From: Pseudomonas sp.
GTDB taxonomy: Bacteria; Pseudomonadota; Gammaproteobacteria; Pseudomonadales; Pseudomonadaceae
Assembly (NCBI GenBank): GCA_003525045.1
Contig: DQGF01000262.1
Span: 465 to 7,366, forward strand
Length of the DNA stretch: 6,902 bases
Reading direction: 5' to 3'
The translations under genes and the position numbers were made by a program. The notes beneath the pieces are model-generated. The model saw only the letters and a program-made list of their open reading frames with translations. It was not told where the DNA came from and ran no database searches. Below are positions 1 to 5,688 of the stretch, piece after piece (the first letter of the stretch is position 1; the number at the start of each line of letters is the position of its first letter).

Positions 1-77
1 AGCGAGGCTTGCCCGCGAAGGCCTCACCTCGGTATTGCTGTTGCACCGCGGCGTCCCCTTCGCGGGCAAGCCTCGCT
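1..77. repeat. REPIN: inverted pair of REP sequences downstream of purH
   Basis: Bases 1-20 are a perfect 20-base inverted repeat of bases 58-77, with 37 bases between them. The shared core is AGCGAGGCTTGCCCGCGA, followed on the right by CCTACAG, a flank typical of Pseudomonas REP elements. Such inverted doublets (REPINs) are non-autonomous repeats thought to be spread by RAYT transposases and are usually found between genes. This one lies 23 bp past the purH stop codon, so it would form a long hairpin in the 3' part of the purH transcript and could affect RNA stability or readthrough. The left flank is cut by the window edge. The same core recurs alone at 5539-5556. Confidence 0.88.
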
Positions 78-100
78 CCTACAGAAGCAAAGAGCAAAAA

Positions 101-1708
101 TCAGTGACGGAAGTGGCGCATGCCGGTGAAGACCATGGCGATGCCAGCTTCGTCGGCCGCCGCAATCACTTCGTTATCACGCATCGAGCCGCCTGGCTGG
201 ATCACCGCAGTGATACCGACCTTGGCCGCGTTGTCGATGCCATCGCGGAACGGGAAGAATGCGTCGGATGCCATGACCGCACCCTGGACCTGCAAACCAG
301 CATGCTCAGCCTTGATCGCAGCAATGCGCGCGGAGTTCACGCGGCTCATCTGGCCCGCGCCGACACCGATGGTCTGGCGGTTCTTGGCGTAGACGATGGC
401 GTTGGACTTGACGTACTTGGCGACTTTCCAAGCGAAGATCAGGTCGTGGATCTCTTGCTCGGTCGGGGCGCGCTTGGTCACGACTTTCAGGTCGTCGGCG
501 CCGATCATGCCGATGTCGCGGCTCTGCACCAGCAGGCCACCGTTGACGCGTTTGTAGTCCCAGGCTGCAGCGCGGTCAGCCGACCACTCGCCGCAGGCCA
601 GCAGGCGTACGTTGGCTTTTGCCGCCACGATGGCGCGAGCTTCTTCGCTGACGCTTGGGGCAATGATCACTTCAACGAACTGACGTTCGACGATGGCCTT
701 GGCGGTTTCAGCATCCAGCTCGCGGTTGAAGGCGATGATGCCGCCGAACGCGGATTCGGTGTCGGTGGCGTAGGCCAGTTCGTAGGCCTGACGGATACCA
801 CCTTCAGCGTCCGGGCTCACGGCGACGCCGCACGGGTTGGCGTGCTTGACGATCACACAGGCCGGTTTGACGAAGCTCTTCACGCATTCCAGCGCGGCGT
901 CGGTGTCGGCCACGTTGTTGTACGACAGCTCCTTGCCTTGCAGTTGGGTCGCGGTGGCGATACCCACTTCGGCAGGCTTGGCTTCAACGTAGAACGCCGC
1001 GCTCTGGTGCGGGTTCTCGCCGTAGCGCATTTCCTGAGCCTTGACGAACTGGCTGTTGAAGGTGCGCGGGAACTCGCTGCGACCTTCGGTGCTGAGCGTC
1101 TCAGCCGCCTGGTTCACGGTGCCCATATAGTTGGCGATCATGCCGTCATAGGCCGCGGTGTGTTCGAAGGCCTTGAGCATCAGGTCGAAACGCTGAGCGT
1201 AGGTCAGGCCGCCGGCCTTGAGGCTTTCCAGGACGTTGGCGTAGTCGCTGGCATTGACCACGATGGCCACGTCTTTATGGTTCTTGGCTGCCGAACGGAC
1301 CATGGTCGGGCCGCCGATGTCGATGTTCTCGATGGCGGTCGGCAGGTCACAGCCTGGCTTGTTGATGGTGGCTTCGAACGGGTACAGGTTGACGGCTACC
1401 AGGTCGATCGGCTTGATACCGTGCTCGTTCATGATGGCGTCGTCGATACCGCGACGACCGAGGATCCCGCCGTGGATTTTCGGGTGCAGGGTTTTCACCC
1501 GCCCGTCCATCATTTCTGCGAAACCGGTGTAATCCGCGACTTCCACTGCGGCAACGCCGTTGTCACGCAGCAGCTTGAACGTTCCGCCGGTGGAGAGGAT
1601 CTCGACGCCCAGGGCTTCAAGCTCTTTGGCGAATTCGAGGATCCCGGTCTTGTCGGAAACGCTGATCAAGGCGCGGCGGATCGGCAGGCGGGTAGTCTGG
1701 TCGGTCAT
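101..1708 (-). CDS. purH: Bifunctional AICAR transformylase / IMP cyclohydrolase
   Basis: PurH carries out the last two steps of de novo purine synthesis in the cytoplasm: formylation of AICAR with 10-formyl-tetrahydrofolate to FAICAR, then ring closure to IMP. The 535-residue protein is full length for the family. The N-terminal cyclohydrolase (MGS-like) domain covers about residues 10-150, with the STGGT phosphate-binding motif near 39-43 and KTLHP at 72-76. The transformylase domain fills the rest, with the catalytic Lys-His pair in KHANPCG (288-294), SDAFFPFRD (481-489) and IQPGG (503-507). I chose the ATG at 1706-1708 (MTDQTTRLP) because it gives the usual N-terminus and has GGAA upstream; an in-frame extension to 1741 would run into the fis terminator. 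purD usually follows in pseudomonads but would lie off the left edge. The gene is intact. Confidence 0.97.
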   Translation of the reverse strand: MTDQTTRLPIRRALISVSDKTGILEFAKELEALGVEILSTGGTFKLLRDNGVAAVEVADYTGFAEMMDGRVKTLHPKIHGGILGRRGIDDAIMNEHGIKPIDLVAVNLYPFEATINKPGCDLPTAIENIDIGGPTMVRSAAKNHKDVAIVVNASDYANVLESLKAGGLTYAQRFDLMLKAFEHTAAYDGMIANYMGTVNQAAETLSTEGRSEFPRTFNSQFVKAQEMRYGENPHQSAAFYVEAKPAEVGIATATQLQGKELSYNNVADTDAALECVKSFVKPACVIVKHANPCGVAVSPDAEGGIRQAYELAYATDTESAFGGIIAFNRELDAETAKAIVERQFVEVIIAPSVSEEARAIVAAKANVRLLACGEWSADRAAAWDYKRVNGGLLVQSRDIGMIGADDLKVVTKRAPTEQEIHDLIFAWKVAKYVKSNAIVYAKNRQTIGVGAGQMSRVNSARIAAIKAEHAGLQVQGAVMASDAFFPFRDGIDNAAKVGITAVIQPGGSMRDNEVIAAADEAGIAMVFTGMRHFRH

Positions 1709-1739
1709 TTCAATTTCCATCAAAAGCAAAGGAGTCAGC

Positions 1740-1772
1740 AAAAAAGGCGACCGTTTTTACGCGGGCGCCTTT
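1740..1772 (-). terminator. Rho-independent terminator after fis, just upstream of purH
   Basis: Read on the minus strand, AAAGGCG (1772-1766) pairs with CGCCTTT (1749-1743). Past an A.G mismatch, three more pairs (CGG/CCG type, 1762-1764 with 1751-1753) can extend the stem. The 3' arm runs into six consecutive T residues (1745-1740), the classic intrinsic terminator layout. It begins 17 bp past the fis stop codon and ends 31 bp before the purH ATG, so it separates dusB-fis transcription from purH unless readthrough occurs. Confidence 0.85.
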
Positions 1773-1789
1773 CTGGTTTGATTGAATGC

Positions 1790-2110
1790 TTACAGCAAAT
1801 CGTACTGCTTGAGTTTCTTGCGCAGGGTGCCTCGGTTCAGTCCGAGCAGCTCGCTGGCCTTGGTCTGGTTGCCCTTGACGTAGTTCATCACGCACTCGAG
1901 CAGGGGAGCCTCGACTTCGGAAAGCACCAGGTTGTACACATCCGTGACGGCAGCGCCCTCAAGGTGGGCGAAATAATTGTGCAGCGCCTTCTCGACACTC
2001 CCGCGAAGGGTCTGACCTTCTTCGCTCGGCGTATTGAGGTGCTGTTTCAAATTCACGTTGTCGCTCACGGGTGTTGTTCCACTCACTAAAGTCTCGGTCA
2101 TCATCGTCAT
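1790..2110 (-). CDS. fis: DNA-binding protein Fis
   Basis: Fis is a small homodimeric nucleoid protein that bends DNA and acts as a growth-phase regulator, for example at rRNA promoters. The product is 106 residues, slightly longer at the N-terminus than the 98-residue E. coli protein, as I remember for pseudomonads. The diagnostic C-terminus is present: the four-helix core followed by a helix-turn-helix at about residues 81-101, including [20 protein letters not shown], and the terminal KQYDLL. The start ATG overlaps the dusB stop codon (ATGA at 2107-2110). A GAGGTGG Shine-Dalgarno sits about 5 bases upstream inside the dusB end, which suggests translational coupling. Nearby ATGs at codons 3 and 4 are possible alternative starts. 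Transcription probably comes from the dusB promoter and ends at the terminator at 1740-1772. Confidence 0.97.
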   Translation of the reverse strand: MTMMTETLVSGTTPVSDNVNLKQHLNTPSEEGQTLRGSVEKALHNYFAHLEGAAVTDVYNLVLSEVEAPLLECVMNYVKGNQTKASELLGLNRGTLRKKLKQYDLL

Positions 2111-3117
2111 GCGGCCACCTCGTCTCCGTCCCCTGTCAGGCTCTTGTTACGTCCGGCGAAGTAGCCCTGAACGTTGGCGCATTGTGCTTCCGTATCTTCC
2201 AAACGATTGAAGTGGGCGCGAAATTCCCTGGCGCCCGGCAAGGTTGCGAGATACCAGCCCACATGCTTTCGAGCGATGCGTACGCCCATGACGTCTCCGT
2301 AGAAAACGTGCAGCGCAGCCAGATGCTCAAGCAGAATGCGTTCCACCTCGATCAGGTCCAGTGCCGGGAGCTTCTCGCCGGTACGCAGAAAATGATCGAT
2401 CTCACGAAAAATCCATGGCCGCCCCTGGGCAGCCCGGCCTACCAGCAGGCCATCGGCACCGGTCGCGTCGAGCACGTACCGGGCCTTCTCGGGTGAATCT
2501 ATATCGCCGTTGGCGAAGACCGGAATCGACACCGCCTGCTTGATCGCGGCAATGGTGTCGTACTCGGCTTCGCCGGTGTACAGATCGGCACGGGTGCGGC
2601 CATGGACCGCCAACGCCGTAATGCCTGCCTGCTCGGCGATCTTCGCCACTGTCAGGCCGTTCTTGTTGTCCCGGTCCCAGCCAGTGCGGATCTTCAGGGT
2701 GACCGGCACATCAACCGCAGCCACCACGGCCTGCAGGATTTCGGTCACCAGTGCTTCATCCTTCAACAGTGCGGAACCGGCGGCCTTGTTGCAGACCTTC
2801 TTCGCCGGGCAACCCATGTTGATATCAATAATCTGTGCGCCCAGCTCGACGTTGGCCCGGGCCGCATTCGCCAGCATCTGTGCATCACCCCCGGCGATCT
2901 GTACCGAGCGGGGCTCGGGATCACCTTCGTGGATCATGCGCATCCGCGATTTGCGGGTGTGCCACAAGCTCATGTCGCTGGTGACCATTTCCGAGACTAC
3001 TAGCCCCGCGCCCAGCCGCTTGCACAGCTGACGAAAGGGCTGGTCGGTGACTCCCGCCATCGGGGCAAGGATCAAGCCGTTGTGTAATGTGTATGGACCG
3101 ATGCGTACCACCGACAT
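2107..3117 (-). CDS. dusB: tRNA-dihydrouridine synthase B
   Basis: DusB is a flavin enzyme that uses FMN and NADPH to reduce specific uridines in the tRNA D-loop to dihydrouridine. The 336-residue product has the TIM-barrel Dus fold with the N-terminal APMAGVTD motif (18-25) and QIAGGDAQ (73-80). It has the catalytic cysteine Cys103 in NMGCPAKKV, and FMN/tRNA-site motifs LKIRTGW (141-147, Lys142), HGRTR (173-177), NGD (203-205) and GRAAQGRPW (227-235). The DusB subgroup fits best, given NMGCPAKKV and the dusB-fis linkage shared with E. coli. The ATG at 3115-3117 is preceded by a GGGAAG-type ribosome binding site. The C-terminal helical tRNA-binding region (about 245-336) is complete. Confidence 0.96.
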   Translation of the reverse strand: MSVVRIGPYTLHNGLILAPMAGVTDQPFRQLCKRLGAGLVVSEMVTSDMSLWHTRKSRMRMIHEGDPEPRSVQIAGGDAQMLANAARANVELGAQIIDINMGCPAKKVCNKAAGSALLKDEALVTEILQAVVAAVDVPVTLKIRTGWDRDNKNGLTVAKIAEQAGITALAVHGRTRADLYTGEAEYDTIAAIKQAVSIPVFANGDIDSPEKARYVLDATGADGLLVGRAAQGRPWIFREIDHFLRTGEKLPALDLIEVERILLEHLAALHVFYGDVMGVRIARKHVGWYLATLPGAREFRAHFNRLEDTEAQCANVQGYFAGRNKSLTGDGDEVAA

Positions 3118-3168
3118 AGGACTTCCCTGCTGTGGGGACGGATCATTAGAGTTCGAAAAAGGGTTGGC

Positions 3169-3197
3169 ATGATACCCGCTCTCGATGACTGGATAAA
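3169..3197 (-). promoter_or_regulatory. Candidate sigma-70 promoter for dusB-fis
   Basis: On the minus strand, TATCAT (3174-3169) is a good -10 hexamer. With a 17-base spacer, TTTATC (3197-3192) is a weak -35. The -10 is followed by a C-rich stretch (GCCAACCC), similar in spirit to the GC-rich discriminators of growth-rate-controlled promoters. The region just upstream is AT-rich (about 3203-3236) and could act as an UP element. It lies about 50 bp before the dusB ATG in a 185-bp gap long enough to need its own promoter. The match is by eye only. Confidence 0.5.
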
Positions 3198-3206
3198 GGC
3201 TGAATT

Positions 3207-3221
3207 GAACAAAATCTGAAC
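3207..3221. promoter_or_regulatory. Predicted Fis binding site upstream of the dusB-fis promoter
   Basis: GAACAAAATCTGAAC fits every fixed position of the degenerate Fis consensus GNNYRNNWNNYRNNC and 13 of 15 positions of the stricter GNTYAAWWWTTRANC form. It lies just upstream of the candidate -35 for dusB-fis. Fis is known to repress its own dusB-fis operon in E. coli, so an autoregulatory site here is a natural inference. Binding is not shown by the sequence alone. Confidence 0.5.
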
Positions 3222-3233
3222 AGTAATTTTGTT
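3208..3233. repeat. 8-bp inverted repeat in the dusB upstream region
   Basis: AACAAAAT (3208-3215) and ATTTTGTT (3226-3233) are perfect inverted copies with 10 bases between them. The left arm overlaps the predicted Fis site. The stem is AT-rich and has no following T tract on either strand, so it looks more like a protein-binding site or UP-element DNA than a terminator. Confidence 0.6.
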
Positions 3234-3302
3234 ATCGCCAGCGGTTTGGTACGAGCGGTCAAAGTCAGAAATATGCCGTCAAAGCCGTAACACTGAACCG
3301 TT

Positions 3303-4520
3303 TCACTCGGGAGAATGGAAGCTCAGGCTGTAATTCACTGCTTTGGAGCCTGGATCGAGAATATCCAGTGCGATGTGGATCGGCGTTTGCGGAGGCATTT
3401 CCAAAAGGCCTTCGAGATCGCCGTTGAGGTATTCGCCTGGCTTGAAGCGACGGCTGGCGATCAGATGACCGTTGAGGTCGGCAAAACGCAGCTCCAGCAG
3501 CGGAAAGGGTTGGGAGAAGGGCGCGCGGTTGTAGATGATCGCGTCGACCACCAGTGCACCGCTGAAATCCGGATGGCTGCGCACCACCAGGTTGCTGCTT
3601 TTGATTTTCGCGATGTCGACTTTCGATGGCACCGTACAGCCAATATGCGGGCACAGTTGCTGGAACCACGGGCGGTACTGGTCCTGACGCGCCAGTTCGT
3701 CGAAGGTGTAAGCAATGTGCTGACCGGCGAGGGCGGCGACACCGAGCAGGATCAGCAGCAGCCAGAAAAACCGTCTGCCCCAGGGTGATCGGCGTTTTTG
3801 CCAGTCAAGTTGCAGCGGATCGTCGGTCAGGTCCTGCAGGATTTCGGCGCGTACCGCCGGTTCACTGCGTTCGCGTCGCTTGCGCAGGGGGGCGATCGAG
3901 GGCGGATCGTCATCGATCTCCTCGGTGGCCGACAGGCGTTCTTGATGGGTCGGAACATCAAGTGGATCGTTCAGGCGCAGCTTCGGCGGCTCTTCGTCGT
4001 CAAGGTCTACGGGTTCCAGGGACAGCGAAGGTTCGGTGCGCGAGAGGATGCCCGTCTCGATCATCGGTTCTGGCATGACACTGATTTCGGTCGCTTGCGC
4101 ACGATCGGCGGCCGATTCGCTGAACAAGCTGTCTGACCACGGATCTTCGTTGTGCTCGGCGGTATCCCGGCGAGCGCTCAGGCTGTCTTTGCGGTGCCGG
4201 ACAAATTCTGTGGTCGGCTGAATTTCCCGCTGTTCGAGCCGGGCGAGTTCTTCATCCAGGTCGAGGCTGTCCAGATCGAGCTCGGCGGCGCTCCATTGTT
4301 TCTGGCTGAGAGCTCGCGGCTGCGGTGTCTCGACGATGGCCGGGGCAGCCGCCGTGACCGCTTTTTTGCCGGCCCCTTGCTCGAGCAACTGCTTGGCGGC
4401 GTTGAACACCTGCAAGCACGAGCCGCAACGAACCACTCCGCGGGCCACGCTCAATTGAGAATGGCTGACACGGAAGCTGGTTTGGCAATGCGGGCACTGA
4501 GTGACGAAGCTGTCGGTCAT
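3303..4520 (-). CDS. Zinc-ribbon, single-pass membrane protein with DUF3426 domain
   Basis: No function is established for this family. The 405-residue product starts with a four-cysteine zinc ribbon of the MJ0042 type (Cys9, Cys12, Cys32, Cys35 in CPHC and CGSC). A long, low-complexity, acidic, probably disordered linker follows (about 50-240), including LDLDSLDLDEELARLEQ. A basic stretch (QKRRSPWGRR, 241-250) precedes one transmembrane helix at about 251-270. The C-terminal DUF3426 domain (about 275-405) includes the CPHIGC motif (Cys290, Cys295). By the positive-inside rule the zinc ribbon is cytoplasmic and the DUF3426 domain periplasmic. The start has GGAT upstream, and prmA ends 30 bp before it, so the two are probably co-transcribed. 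It is often annotated loosely as a zinc-ribbon domain protein. I do not infer a biochemical role. Confidence 0.92.
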   Translation of the reverse strand: MTDSFVTQCPHCQTSFRVSHSQLSVARGVVRCGSCLQVFNAAKQLLEQGAGKKAVTAAAPAIVETPQPRALSQKQWSAAELDLDSLDLDEELARLEQREIQPTTEFVRHRKDSLSARRDTAEHNEDPWSDSLFSESAADRAQATEISVMPEPMIETGILSRTEPSLSLEPVDLDDEEPPKLRLNDPLDVPTHQERLSATEEIDDDPPSIAPLRKRRERSEPAVRAEILQDLTDDPLQLDWQKRRSPWGRRFFWLLLILLGVAALAGQHIAYTFDELARQDQYRPWFQQLCPHIGCTVPSKVDIAKIKSSNLVVRSHPDFSGALVVDAIIYNRAPFSQPFPLLELRFADLNGHLIASRRFKPGEYLNGDLEGLLEMPPQTPIHIALDILDPGSKAVNYSLSFHSPE

Positions 4521-4550
4521 GCGGCGATCCGGTTTATGCAGAAGCCCATT

Positions 4551-5429
4551 CTAGCGCCGACGGCCAGTGATGCGCACCCAGCCATCGCGATTGGCGATCG
4601 GGTCCAGATCGAAGTCCCGGGCATAGGCCGTGGCGACCTCATCACCTTGTTCGGCAAGGATGCCCGACAGGGCCAGACGACCACCTGGCTTGACCAGGCT
4701 GGACAGTTGCGGCGCCAGGGAAACCAGGGGGCCGGCGAGGATGTTGGCGACCAGGACGTCGGCCTTCACCTGTGGCAAGTCTTCCGGGAGATACAGCGGG
4801 AAACATTCTGCAGCAATATTGTTGCGTCCGGCATTGTCGCGGGACGCTTCCAGCGCCTGTACATCGATGTCGGTGCCCACGGCTTCGTGGGCACCCAGCA
4901 ACAGGGCTGCGATCGCCAGGATCCCCGAGCCACAGCCGAAGTCCAGTACGTTGCAACCTTTCAGGTCCTGACCATCCAGCCATTCCAGGCACAGCGCGGT
5001 GGTCGGGTGAGTACCGGTGCCGAACGCCAGGCCTGGATCCAGCAACAGATTCACCGCGTCGGGTTCAGGTGCGGTGTGCCAGCTCGGCACGATCCACAGG
5101 CGCTGGCCGAAACGCATCGGCTGGAAACCGTCCATCCAGCTGCGTTCCCAGTCCTGGTCTTCGATGACTTCGCTGTGATGCTCGGGCAACGGGCTGCCGG
5201 TGAGCAGCTCAAGGTGGGCCAGCACGCTGGCGGCTTCGGTGCCGCCTTCGAACAGGGCCAGCAGGTGCGTGTGCGCCCACAATGGCGTGGTGTTGAGTTC
5301 CGGCTCGAAGATCGGCTGATCTTCGGCGTCCATGAAGGTTACCGATACGGCGCCGACTTCGAGGAACGCGTCTTCGTAGGTTTCGGCTTGTTCTGGGCTG
5401 ATGGCGAGACGGACTTGCAGCCAAGGCAT
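4551..5429 (-). CDS. prmA: Ribosomal protein L11 methyltransferase
   Basis: PrmA is a SAM-dependent methyltransferase that trimethylates amino groups on ribosomal protein L11. The 292-residue product has the N-terminal L11-recognition domain (about 1-60), GTGTHPTT (137-144), the SAM-binding motif [14 protein letters not shown] (161-173), the acidic post-I motif TDID (186-189) and NILAGPL (229-235), which stands where the family has its catalytic NI-L segment. I chose ATG 5427-5429 (MPWLQVRLA) over an in-frame GTG at 5436-5438: AAAGG lies about 9 bases before the ATG but would abut the GTG. In many pseudomonads accB-accC lies upstream in the same direction; here a divergent regulator does. I see no convincing promoter in the 259 bp upstream. 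Confidence 0.96.
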   Translation of the reverse strand: MPWLQVRLAISPEQAETYEDAFLEVGAVSVTFMDAEDQPIFEPELNTTPLWAHTHLLALFEGGTEAASVLAHLELLTGSPLPEHHSEVIEDQDWERSWMDGFQPMRFGQRLWIVPSWHTAPEPDAVNLLLDPGLAFGTGTHPTTALCLEWLDGQDLKGCNVLDFGCGSGILAIAALLLGAHEAVGTDIDVQALEASRDNAGRNNIAAECFPLYLPEDLPQVKADVLVANILAGPLVSLAPQLSSLVKPGGRLALSGILAEQGDEVATAYARDFDLDPIANRDGWVRITGRRR

Positions 5430-5456
5430 GGCGGGCACCTTTGAAAAATATTGATT

Positions 5457-5473
5457 GCAGCCTGGCGGGCTGC
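5457..5473. other. Short hairpin in the prmA leader
   Basis: GCAGCC (5457-5462) pairs perfectly with GGCTGC (5468-5473) across a 5-base loop. On the minus strand it is followed by AATCAATATTTTTC and then the prmA ribosome binding site. It could be a weak terminator for transcription arriving from the right, or simply leader structure. The T tract starts too far from the stem for a confident terminator call. Confidence 0.3.
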
Positions 5474-5534
5474 GAGAAGCGCGAGTTTACGCGAGCGCGC
5501 GGTAGAAGACGACCAGACCGATGCAGGCTCTTCG

Positions 5535-5556
5535 TAGGAGCGAGGCTTGCCCGCGA
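5535..5556 (+). repeat. Single REP sequence between prmA and the divergent regulator
   Basis: TAGGAGCGAGGCTTGCCCGCGA contains the same 18-base core (5539-5556) as the left arm of the REPIN at 1-77, in the same orientation. No inverted partner is visible within the next 130 bases. The bases after it (ACGAACGATAACGCGG) resemble, from memory, the inner flank of P. fluorescens REPINs, so this may be the left half of a doublet that lost its right half. Confidence 0.8.
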
Positions 5557-5604
5557 CGAACGATAACGCGGACCACCTGACGGAACACAAGCGCCATAAG
5601 GCAC

Positions 5605-5633
5605 TTGCCATAGCCCTGACGTTAACGTAAAGA
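5605..5633 (+). promoter_or_regulatory. Candidate promoter of the sigma-54 activator gene
   Basis: TTGCCA (5605-5610) and TAAAGA (5628-5633) are separated by 17 bases and lie 56 bp before the activator start codon. The -35 is decent and the -10 is weak (three of six consensus bases), which would suit a promoter that needs an activator. No -24/-12 (GG-N10-GC) sigma-54 promoter was found in this intergenic region on the plus strand. This call is by eye. Confidence 0.35.
5619..5628. promoter_or_regulatory. Perfect 10-bp palindrome, probable operator
   Basis: ACGTTAACGT is identical to its reverse complement, and one further pair (T5617 with A5630) matches outside it. It lies between the candidate -35 and -10 elements of the activator gene, where MerR-family regulators and many repressors bind. 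From memory the pattern resembles operators of LiuR-like MerR regulators of branched-chain amino acid and acyl-CoA catabolism. That resemblance is unverified. Confidence 0.45.
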
Positions 5634-5657
5634 TTGCGCCAGGGCGCTGAACTTGAA

Positions 5658-5687
5658 AAGCGCAAAGCGGACCGATCCGGAGCGCTT
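5658..5687 (+). other. Leader hairpin covering the activator ribosome binding site
   Basis: AAGCGC (5658-5663) can pair with GCGCTT (5682-5687), and inside it CGG (5668-5670) with CCG (5677-5679). The Shine-Dalgarno GGAG (5679-5682) falls within the folded part and the start codon begins two bases after it. This could limit translation initiation. The fold is deduced by eye without energy calculation. Confidence 0.35.
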
Positions 5688-5688
5688 G

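Noticed and set aside
1709..1741. An in-frame N-terminal extension of purH ([11 protein letters not shown])
   Set aside because: It would start inside the T tract of the fis terminator, lacks a Shine-Dalgarno, and exceeds the usual family N-terminus.
35..2089. A 684-codon open frame on the plus strand, antisense to purH and fis
   Set aside because: It runs opposite to two clearly identified genes, starts inside the REPIN, has no recognisable domain, and is the kind of open shadow frame expected opposite GC-rich codons.
5430..5438. A GTG start for prmA three codons upstream
   Set aside because: The AAAGG ribosome binding site directly abuts that GTG, while its spacing to the ATG at 5429 is suitable and MPWLQVRLA is the usual N-terminus.
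4152..5444. A 430-codon open frame on the plus strand, antisense to prmA and the DUF3426 gene
   Set aside because: Both genes beneath it carry intact family motifs; the antisense product has no recognisable domain and no convincing ribosome binding site.
5599..5615. A possible sigma-54 -24/-12 promoter around GGCACTTGCC
   Set aside because: The GG and GC dinucleotides are 11 bases apart instead of the required 10, so the element does not fit.
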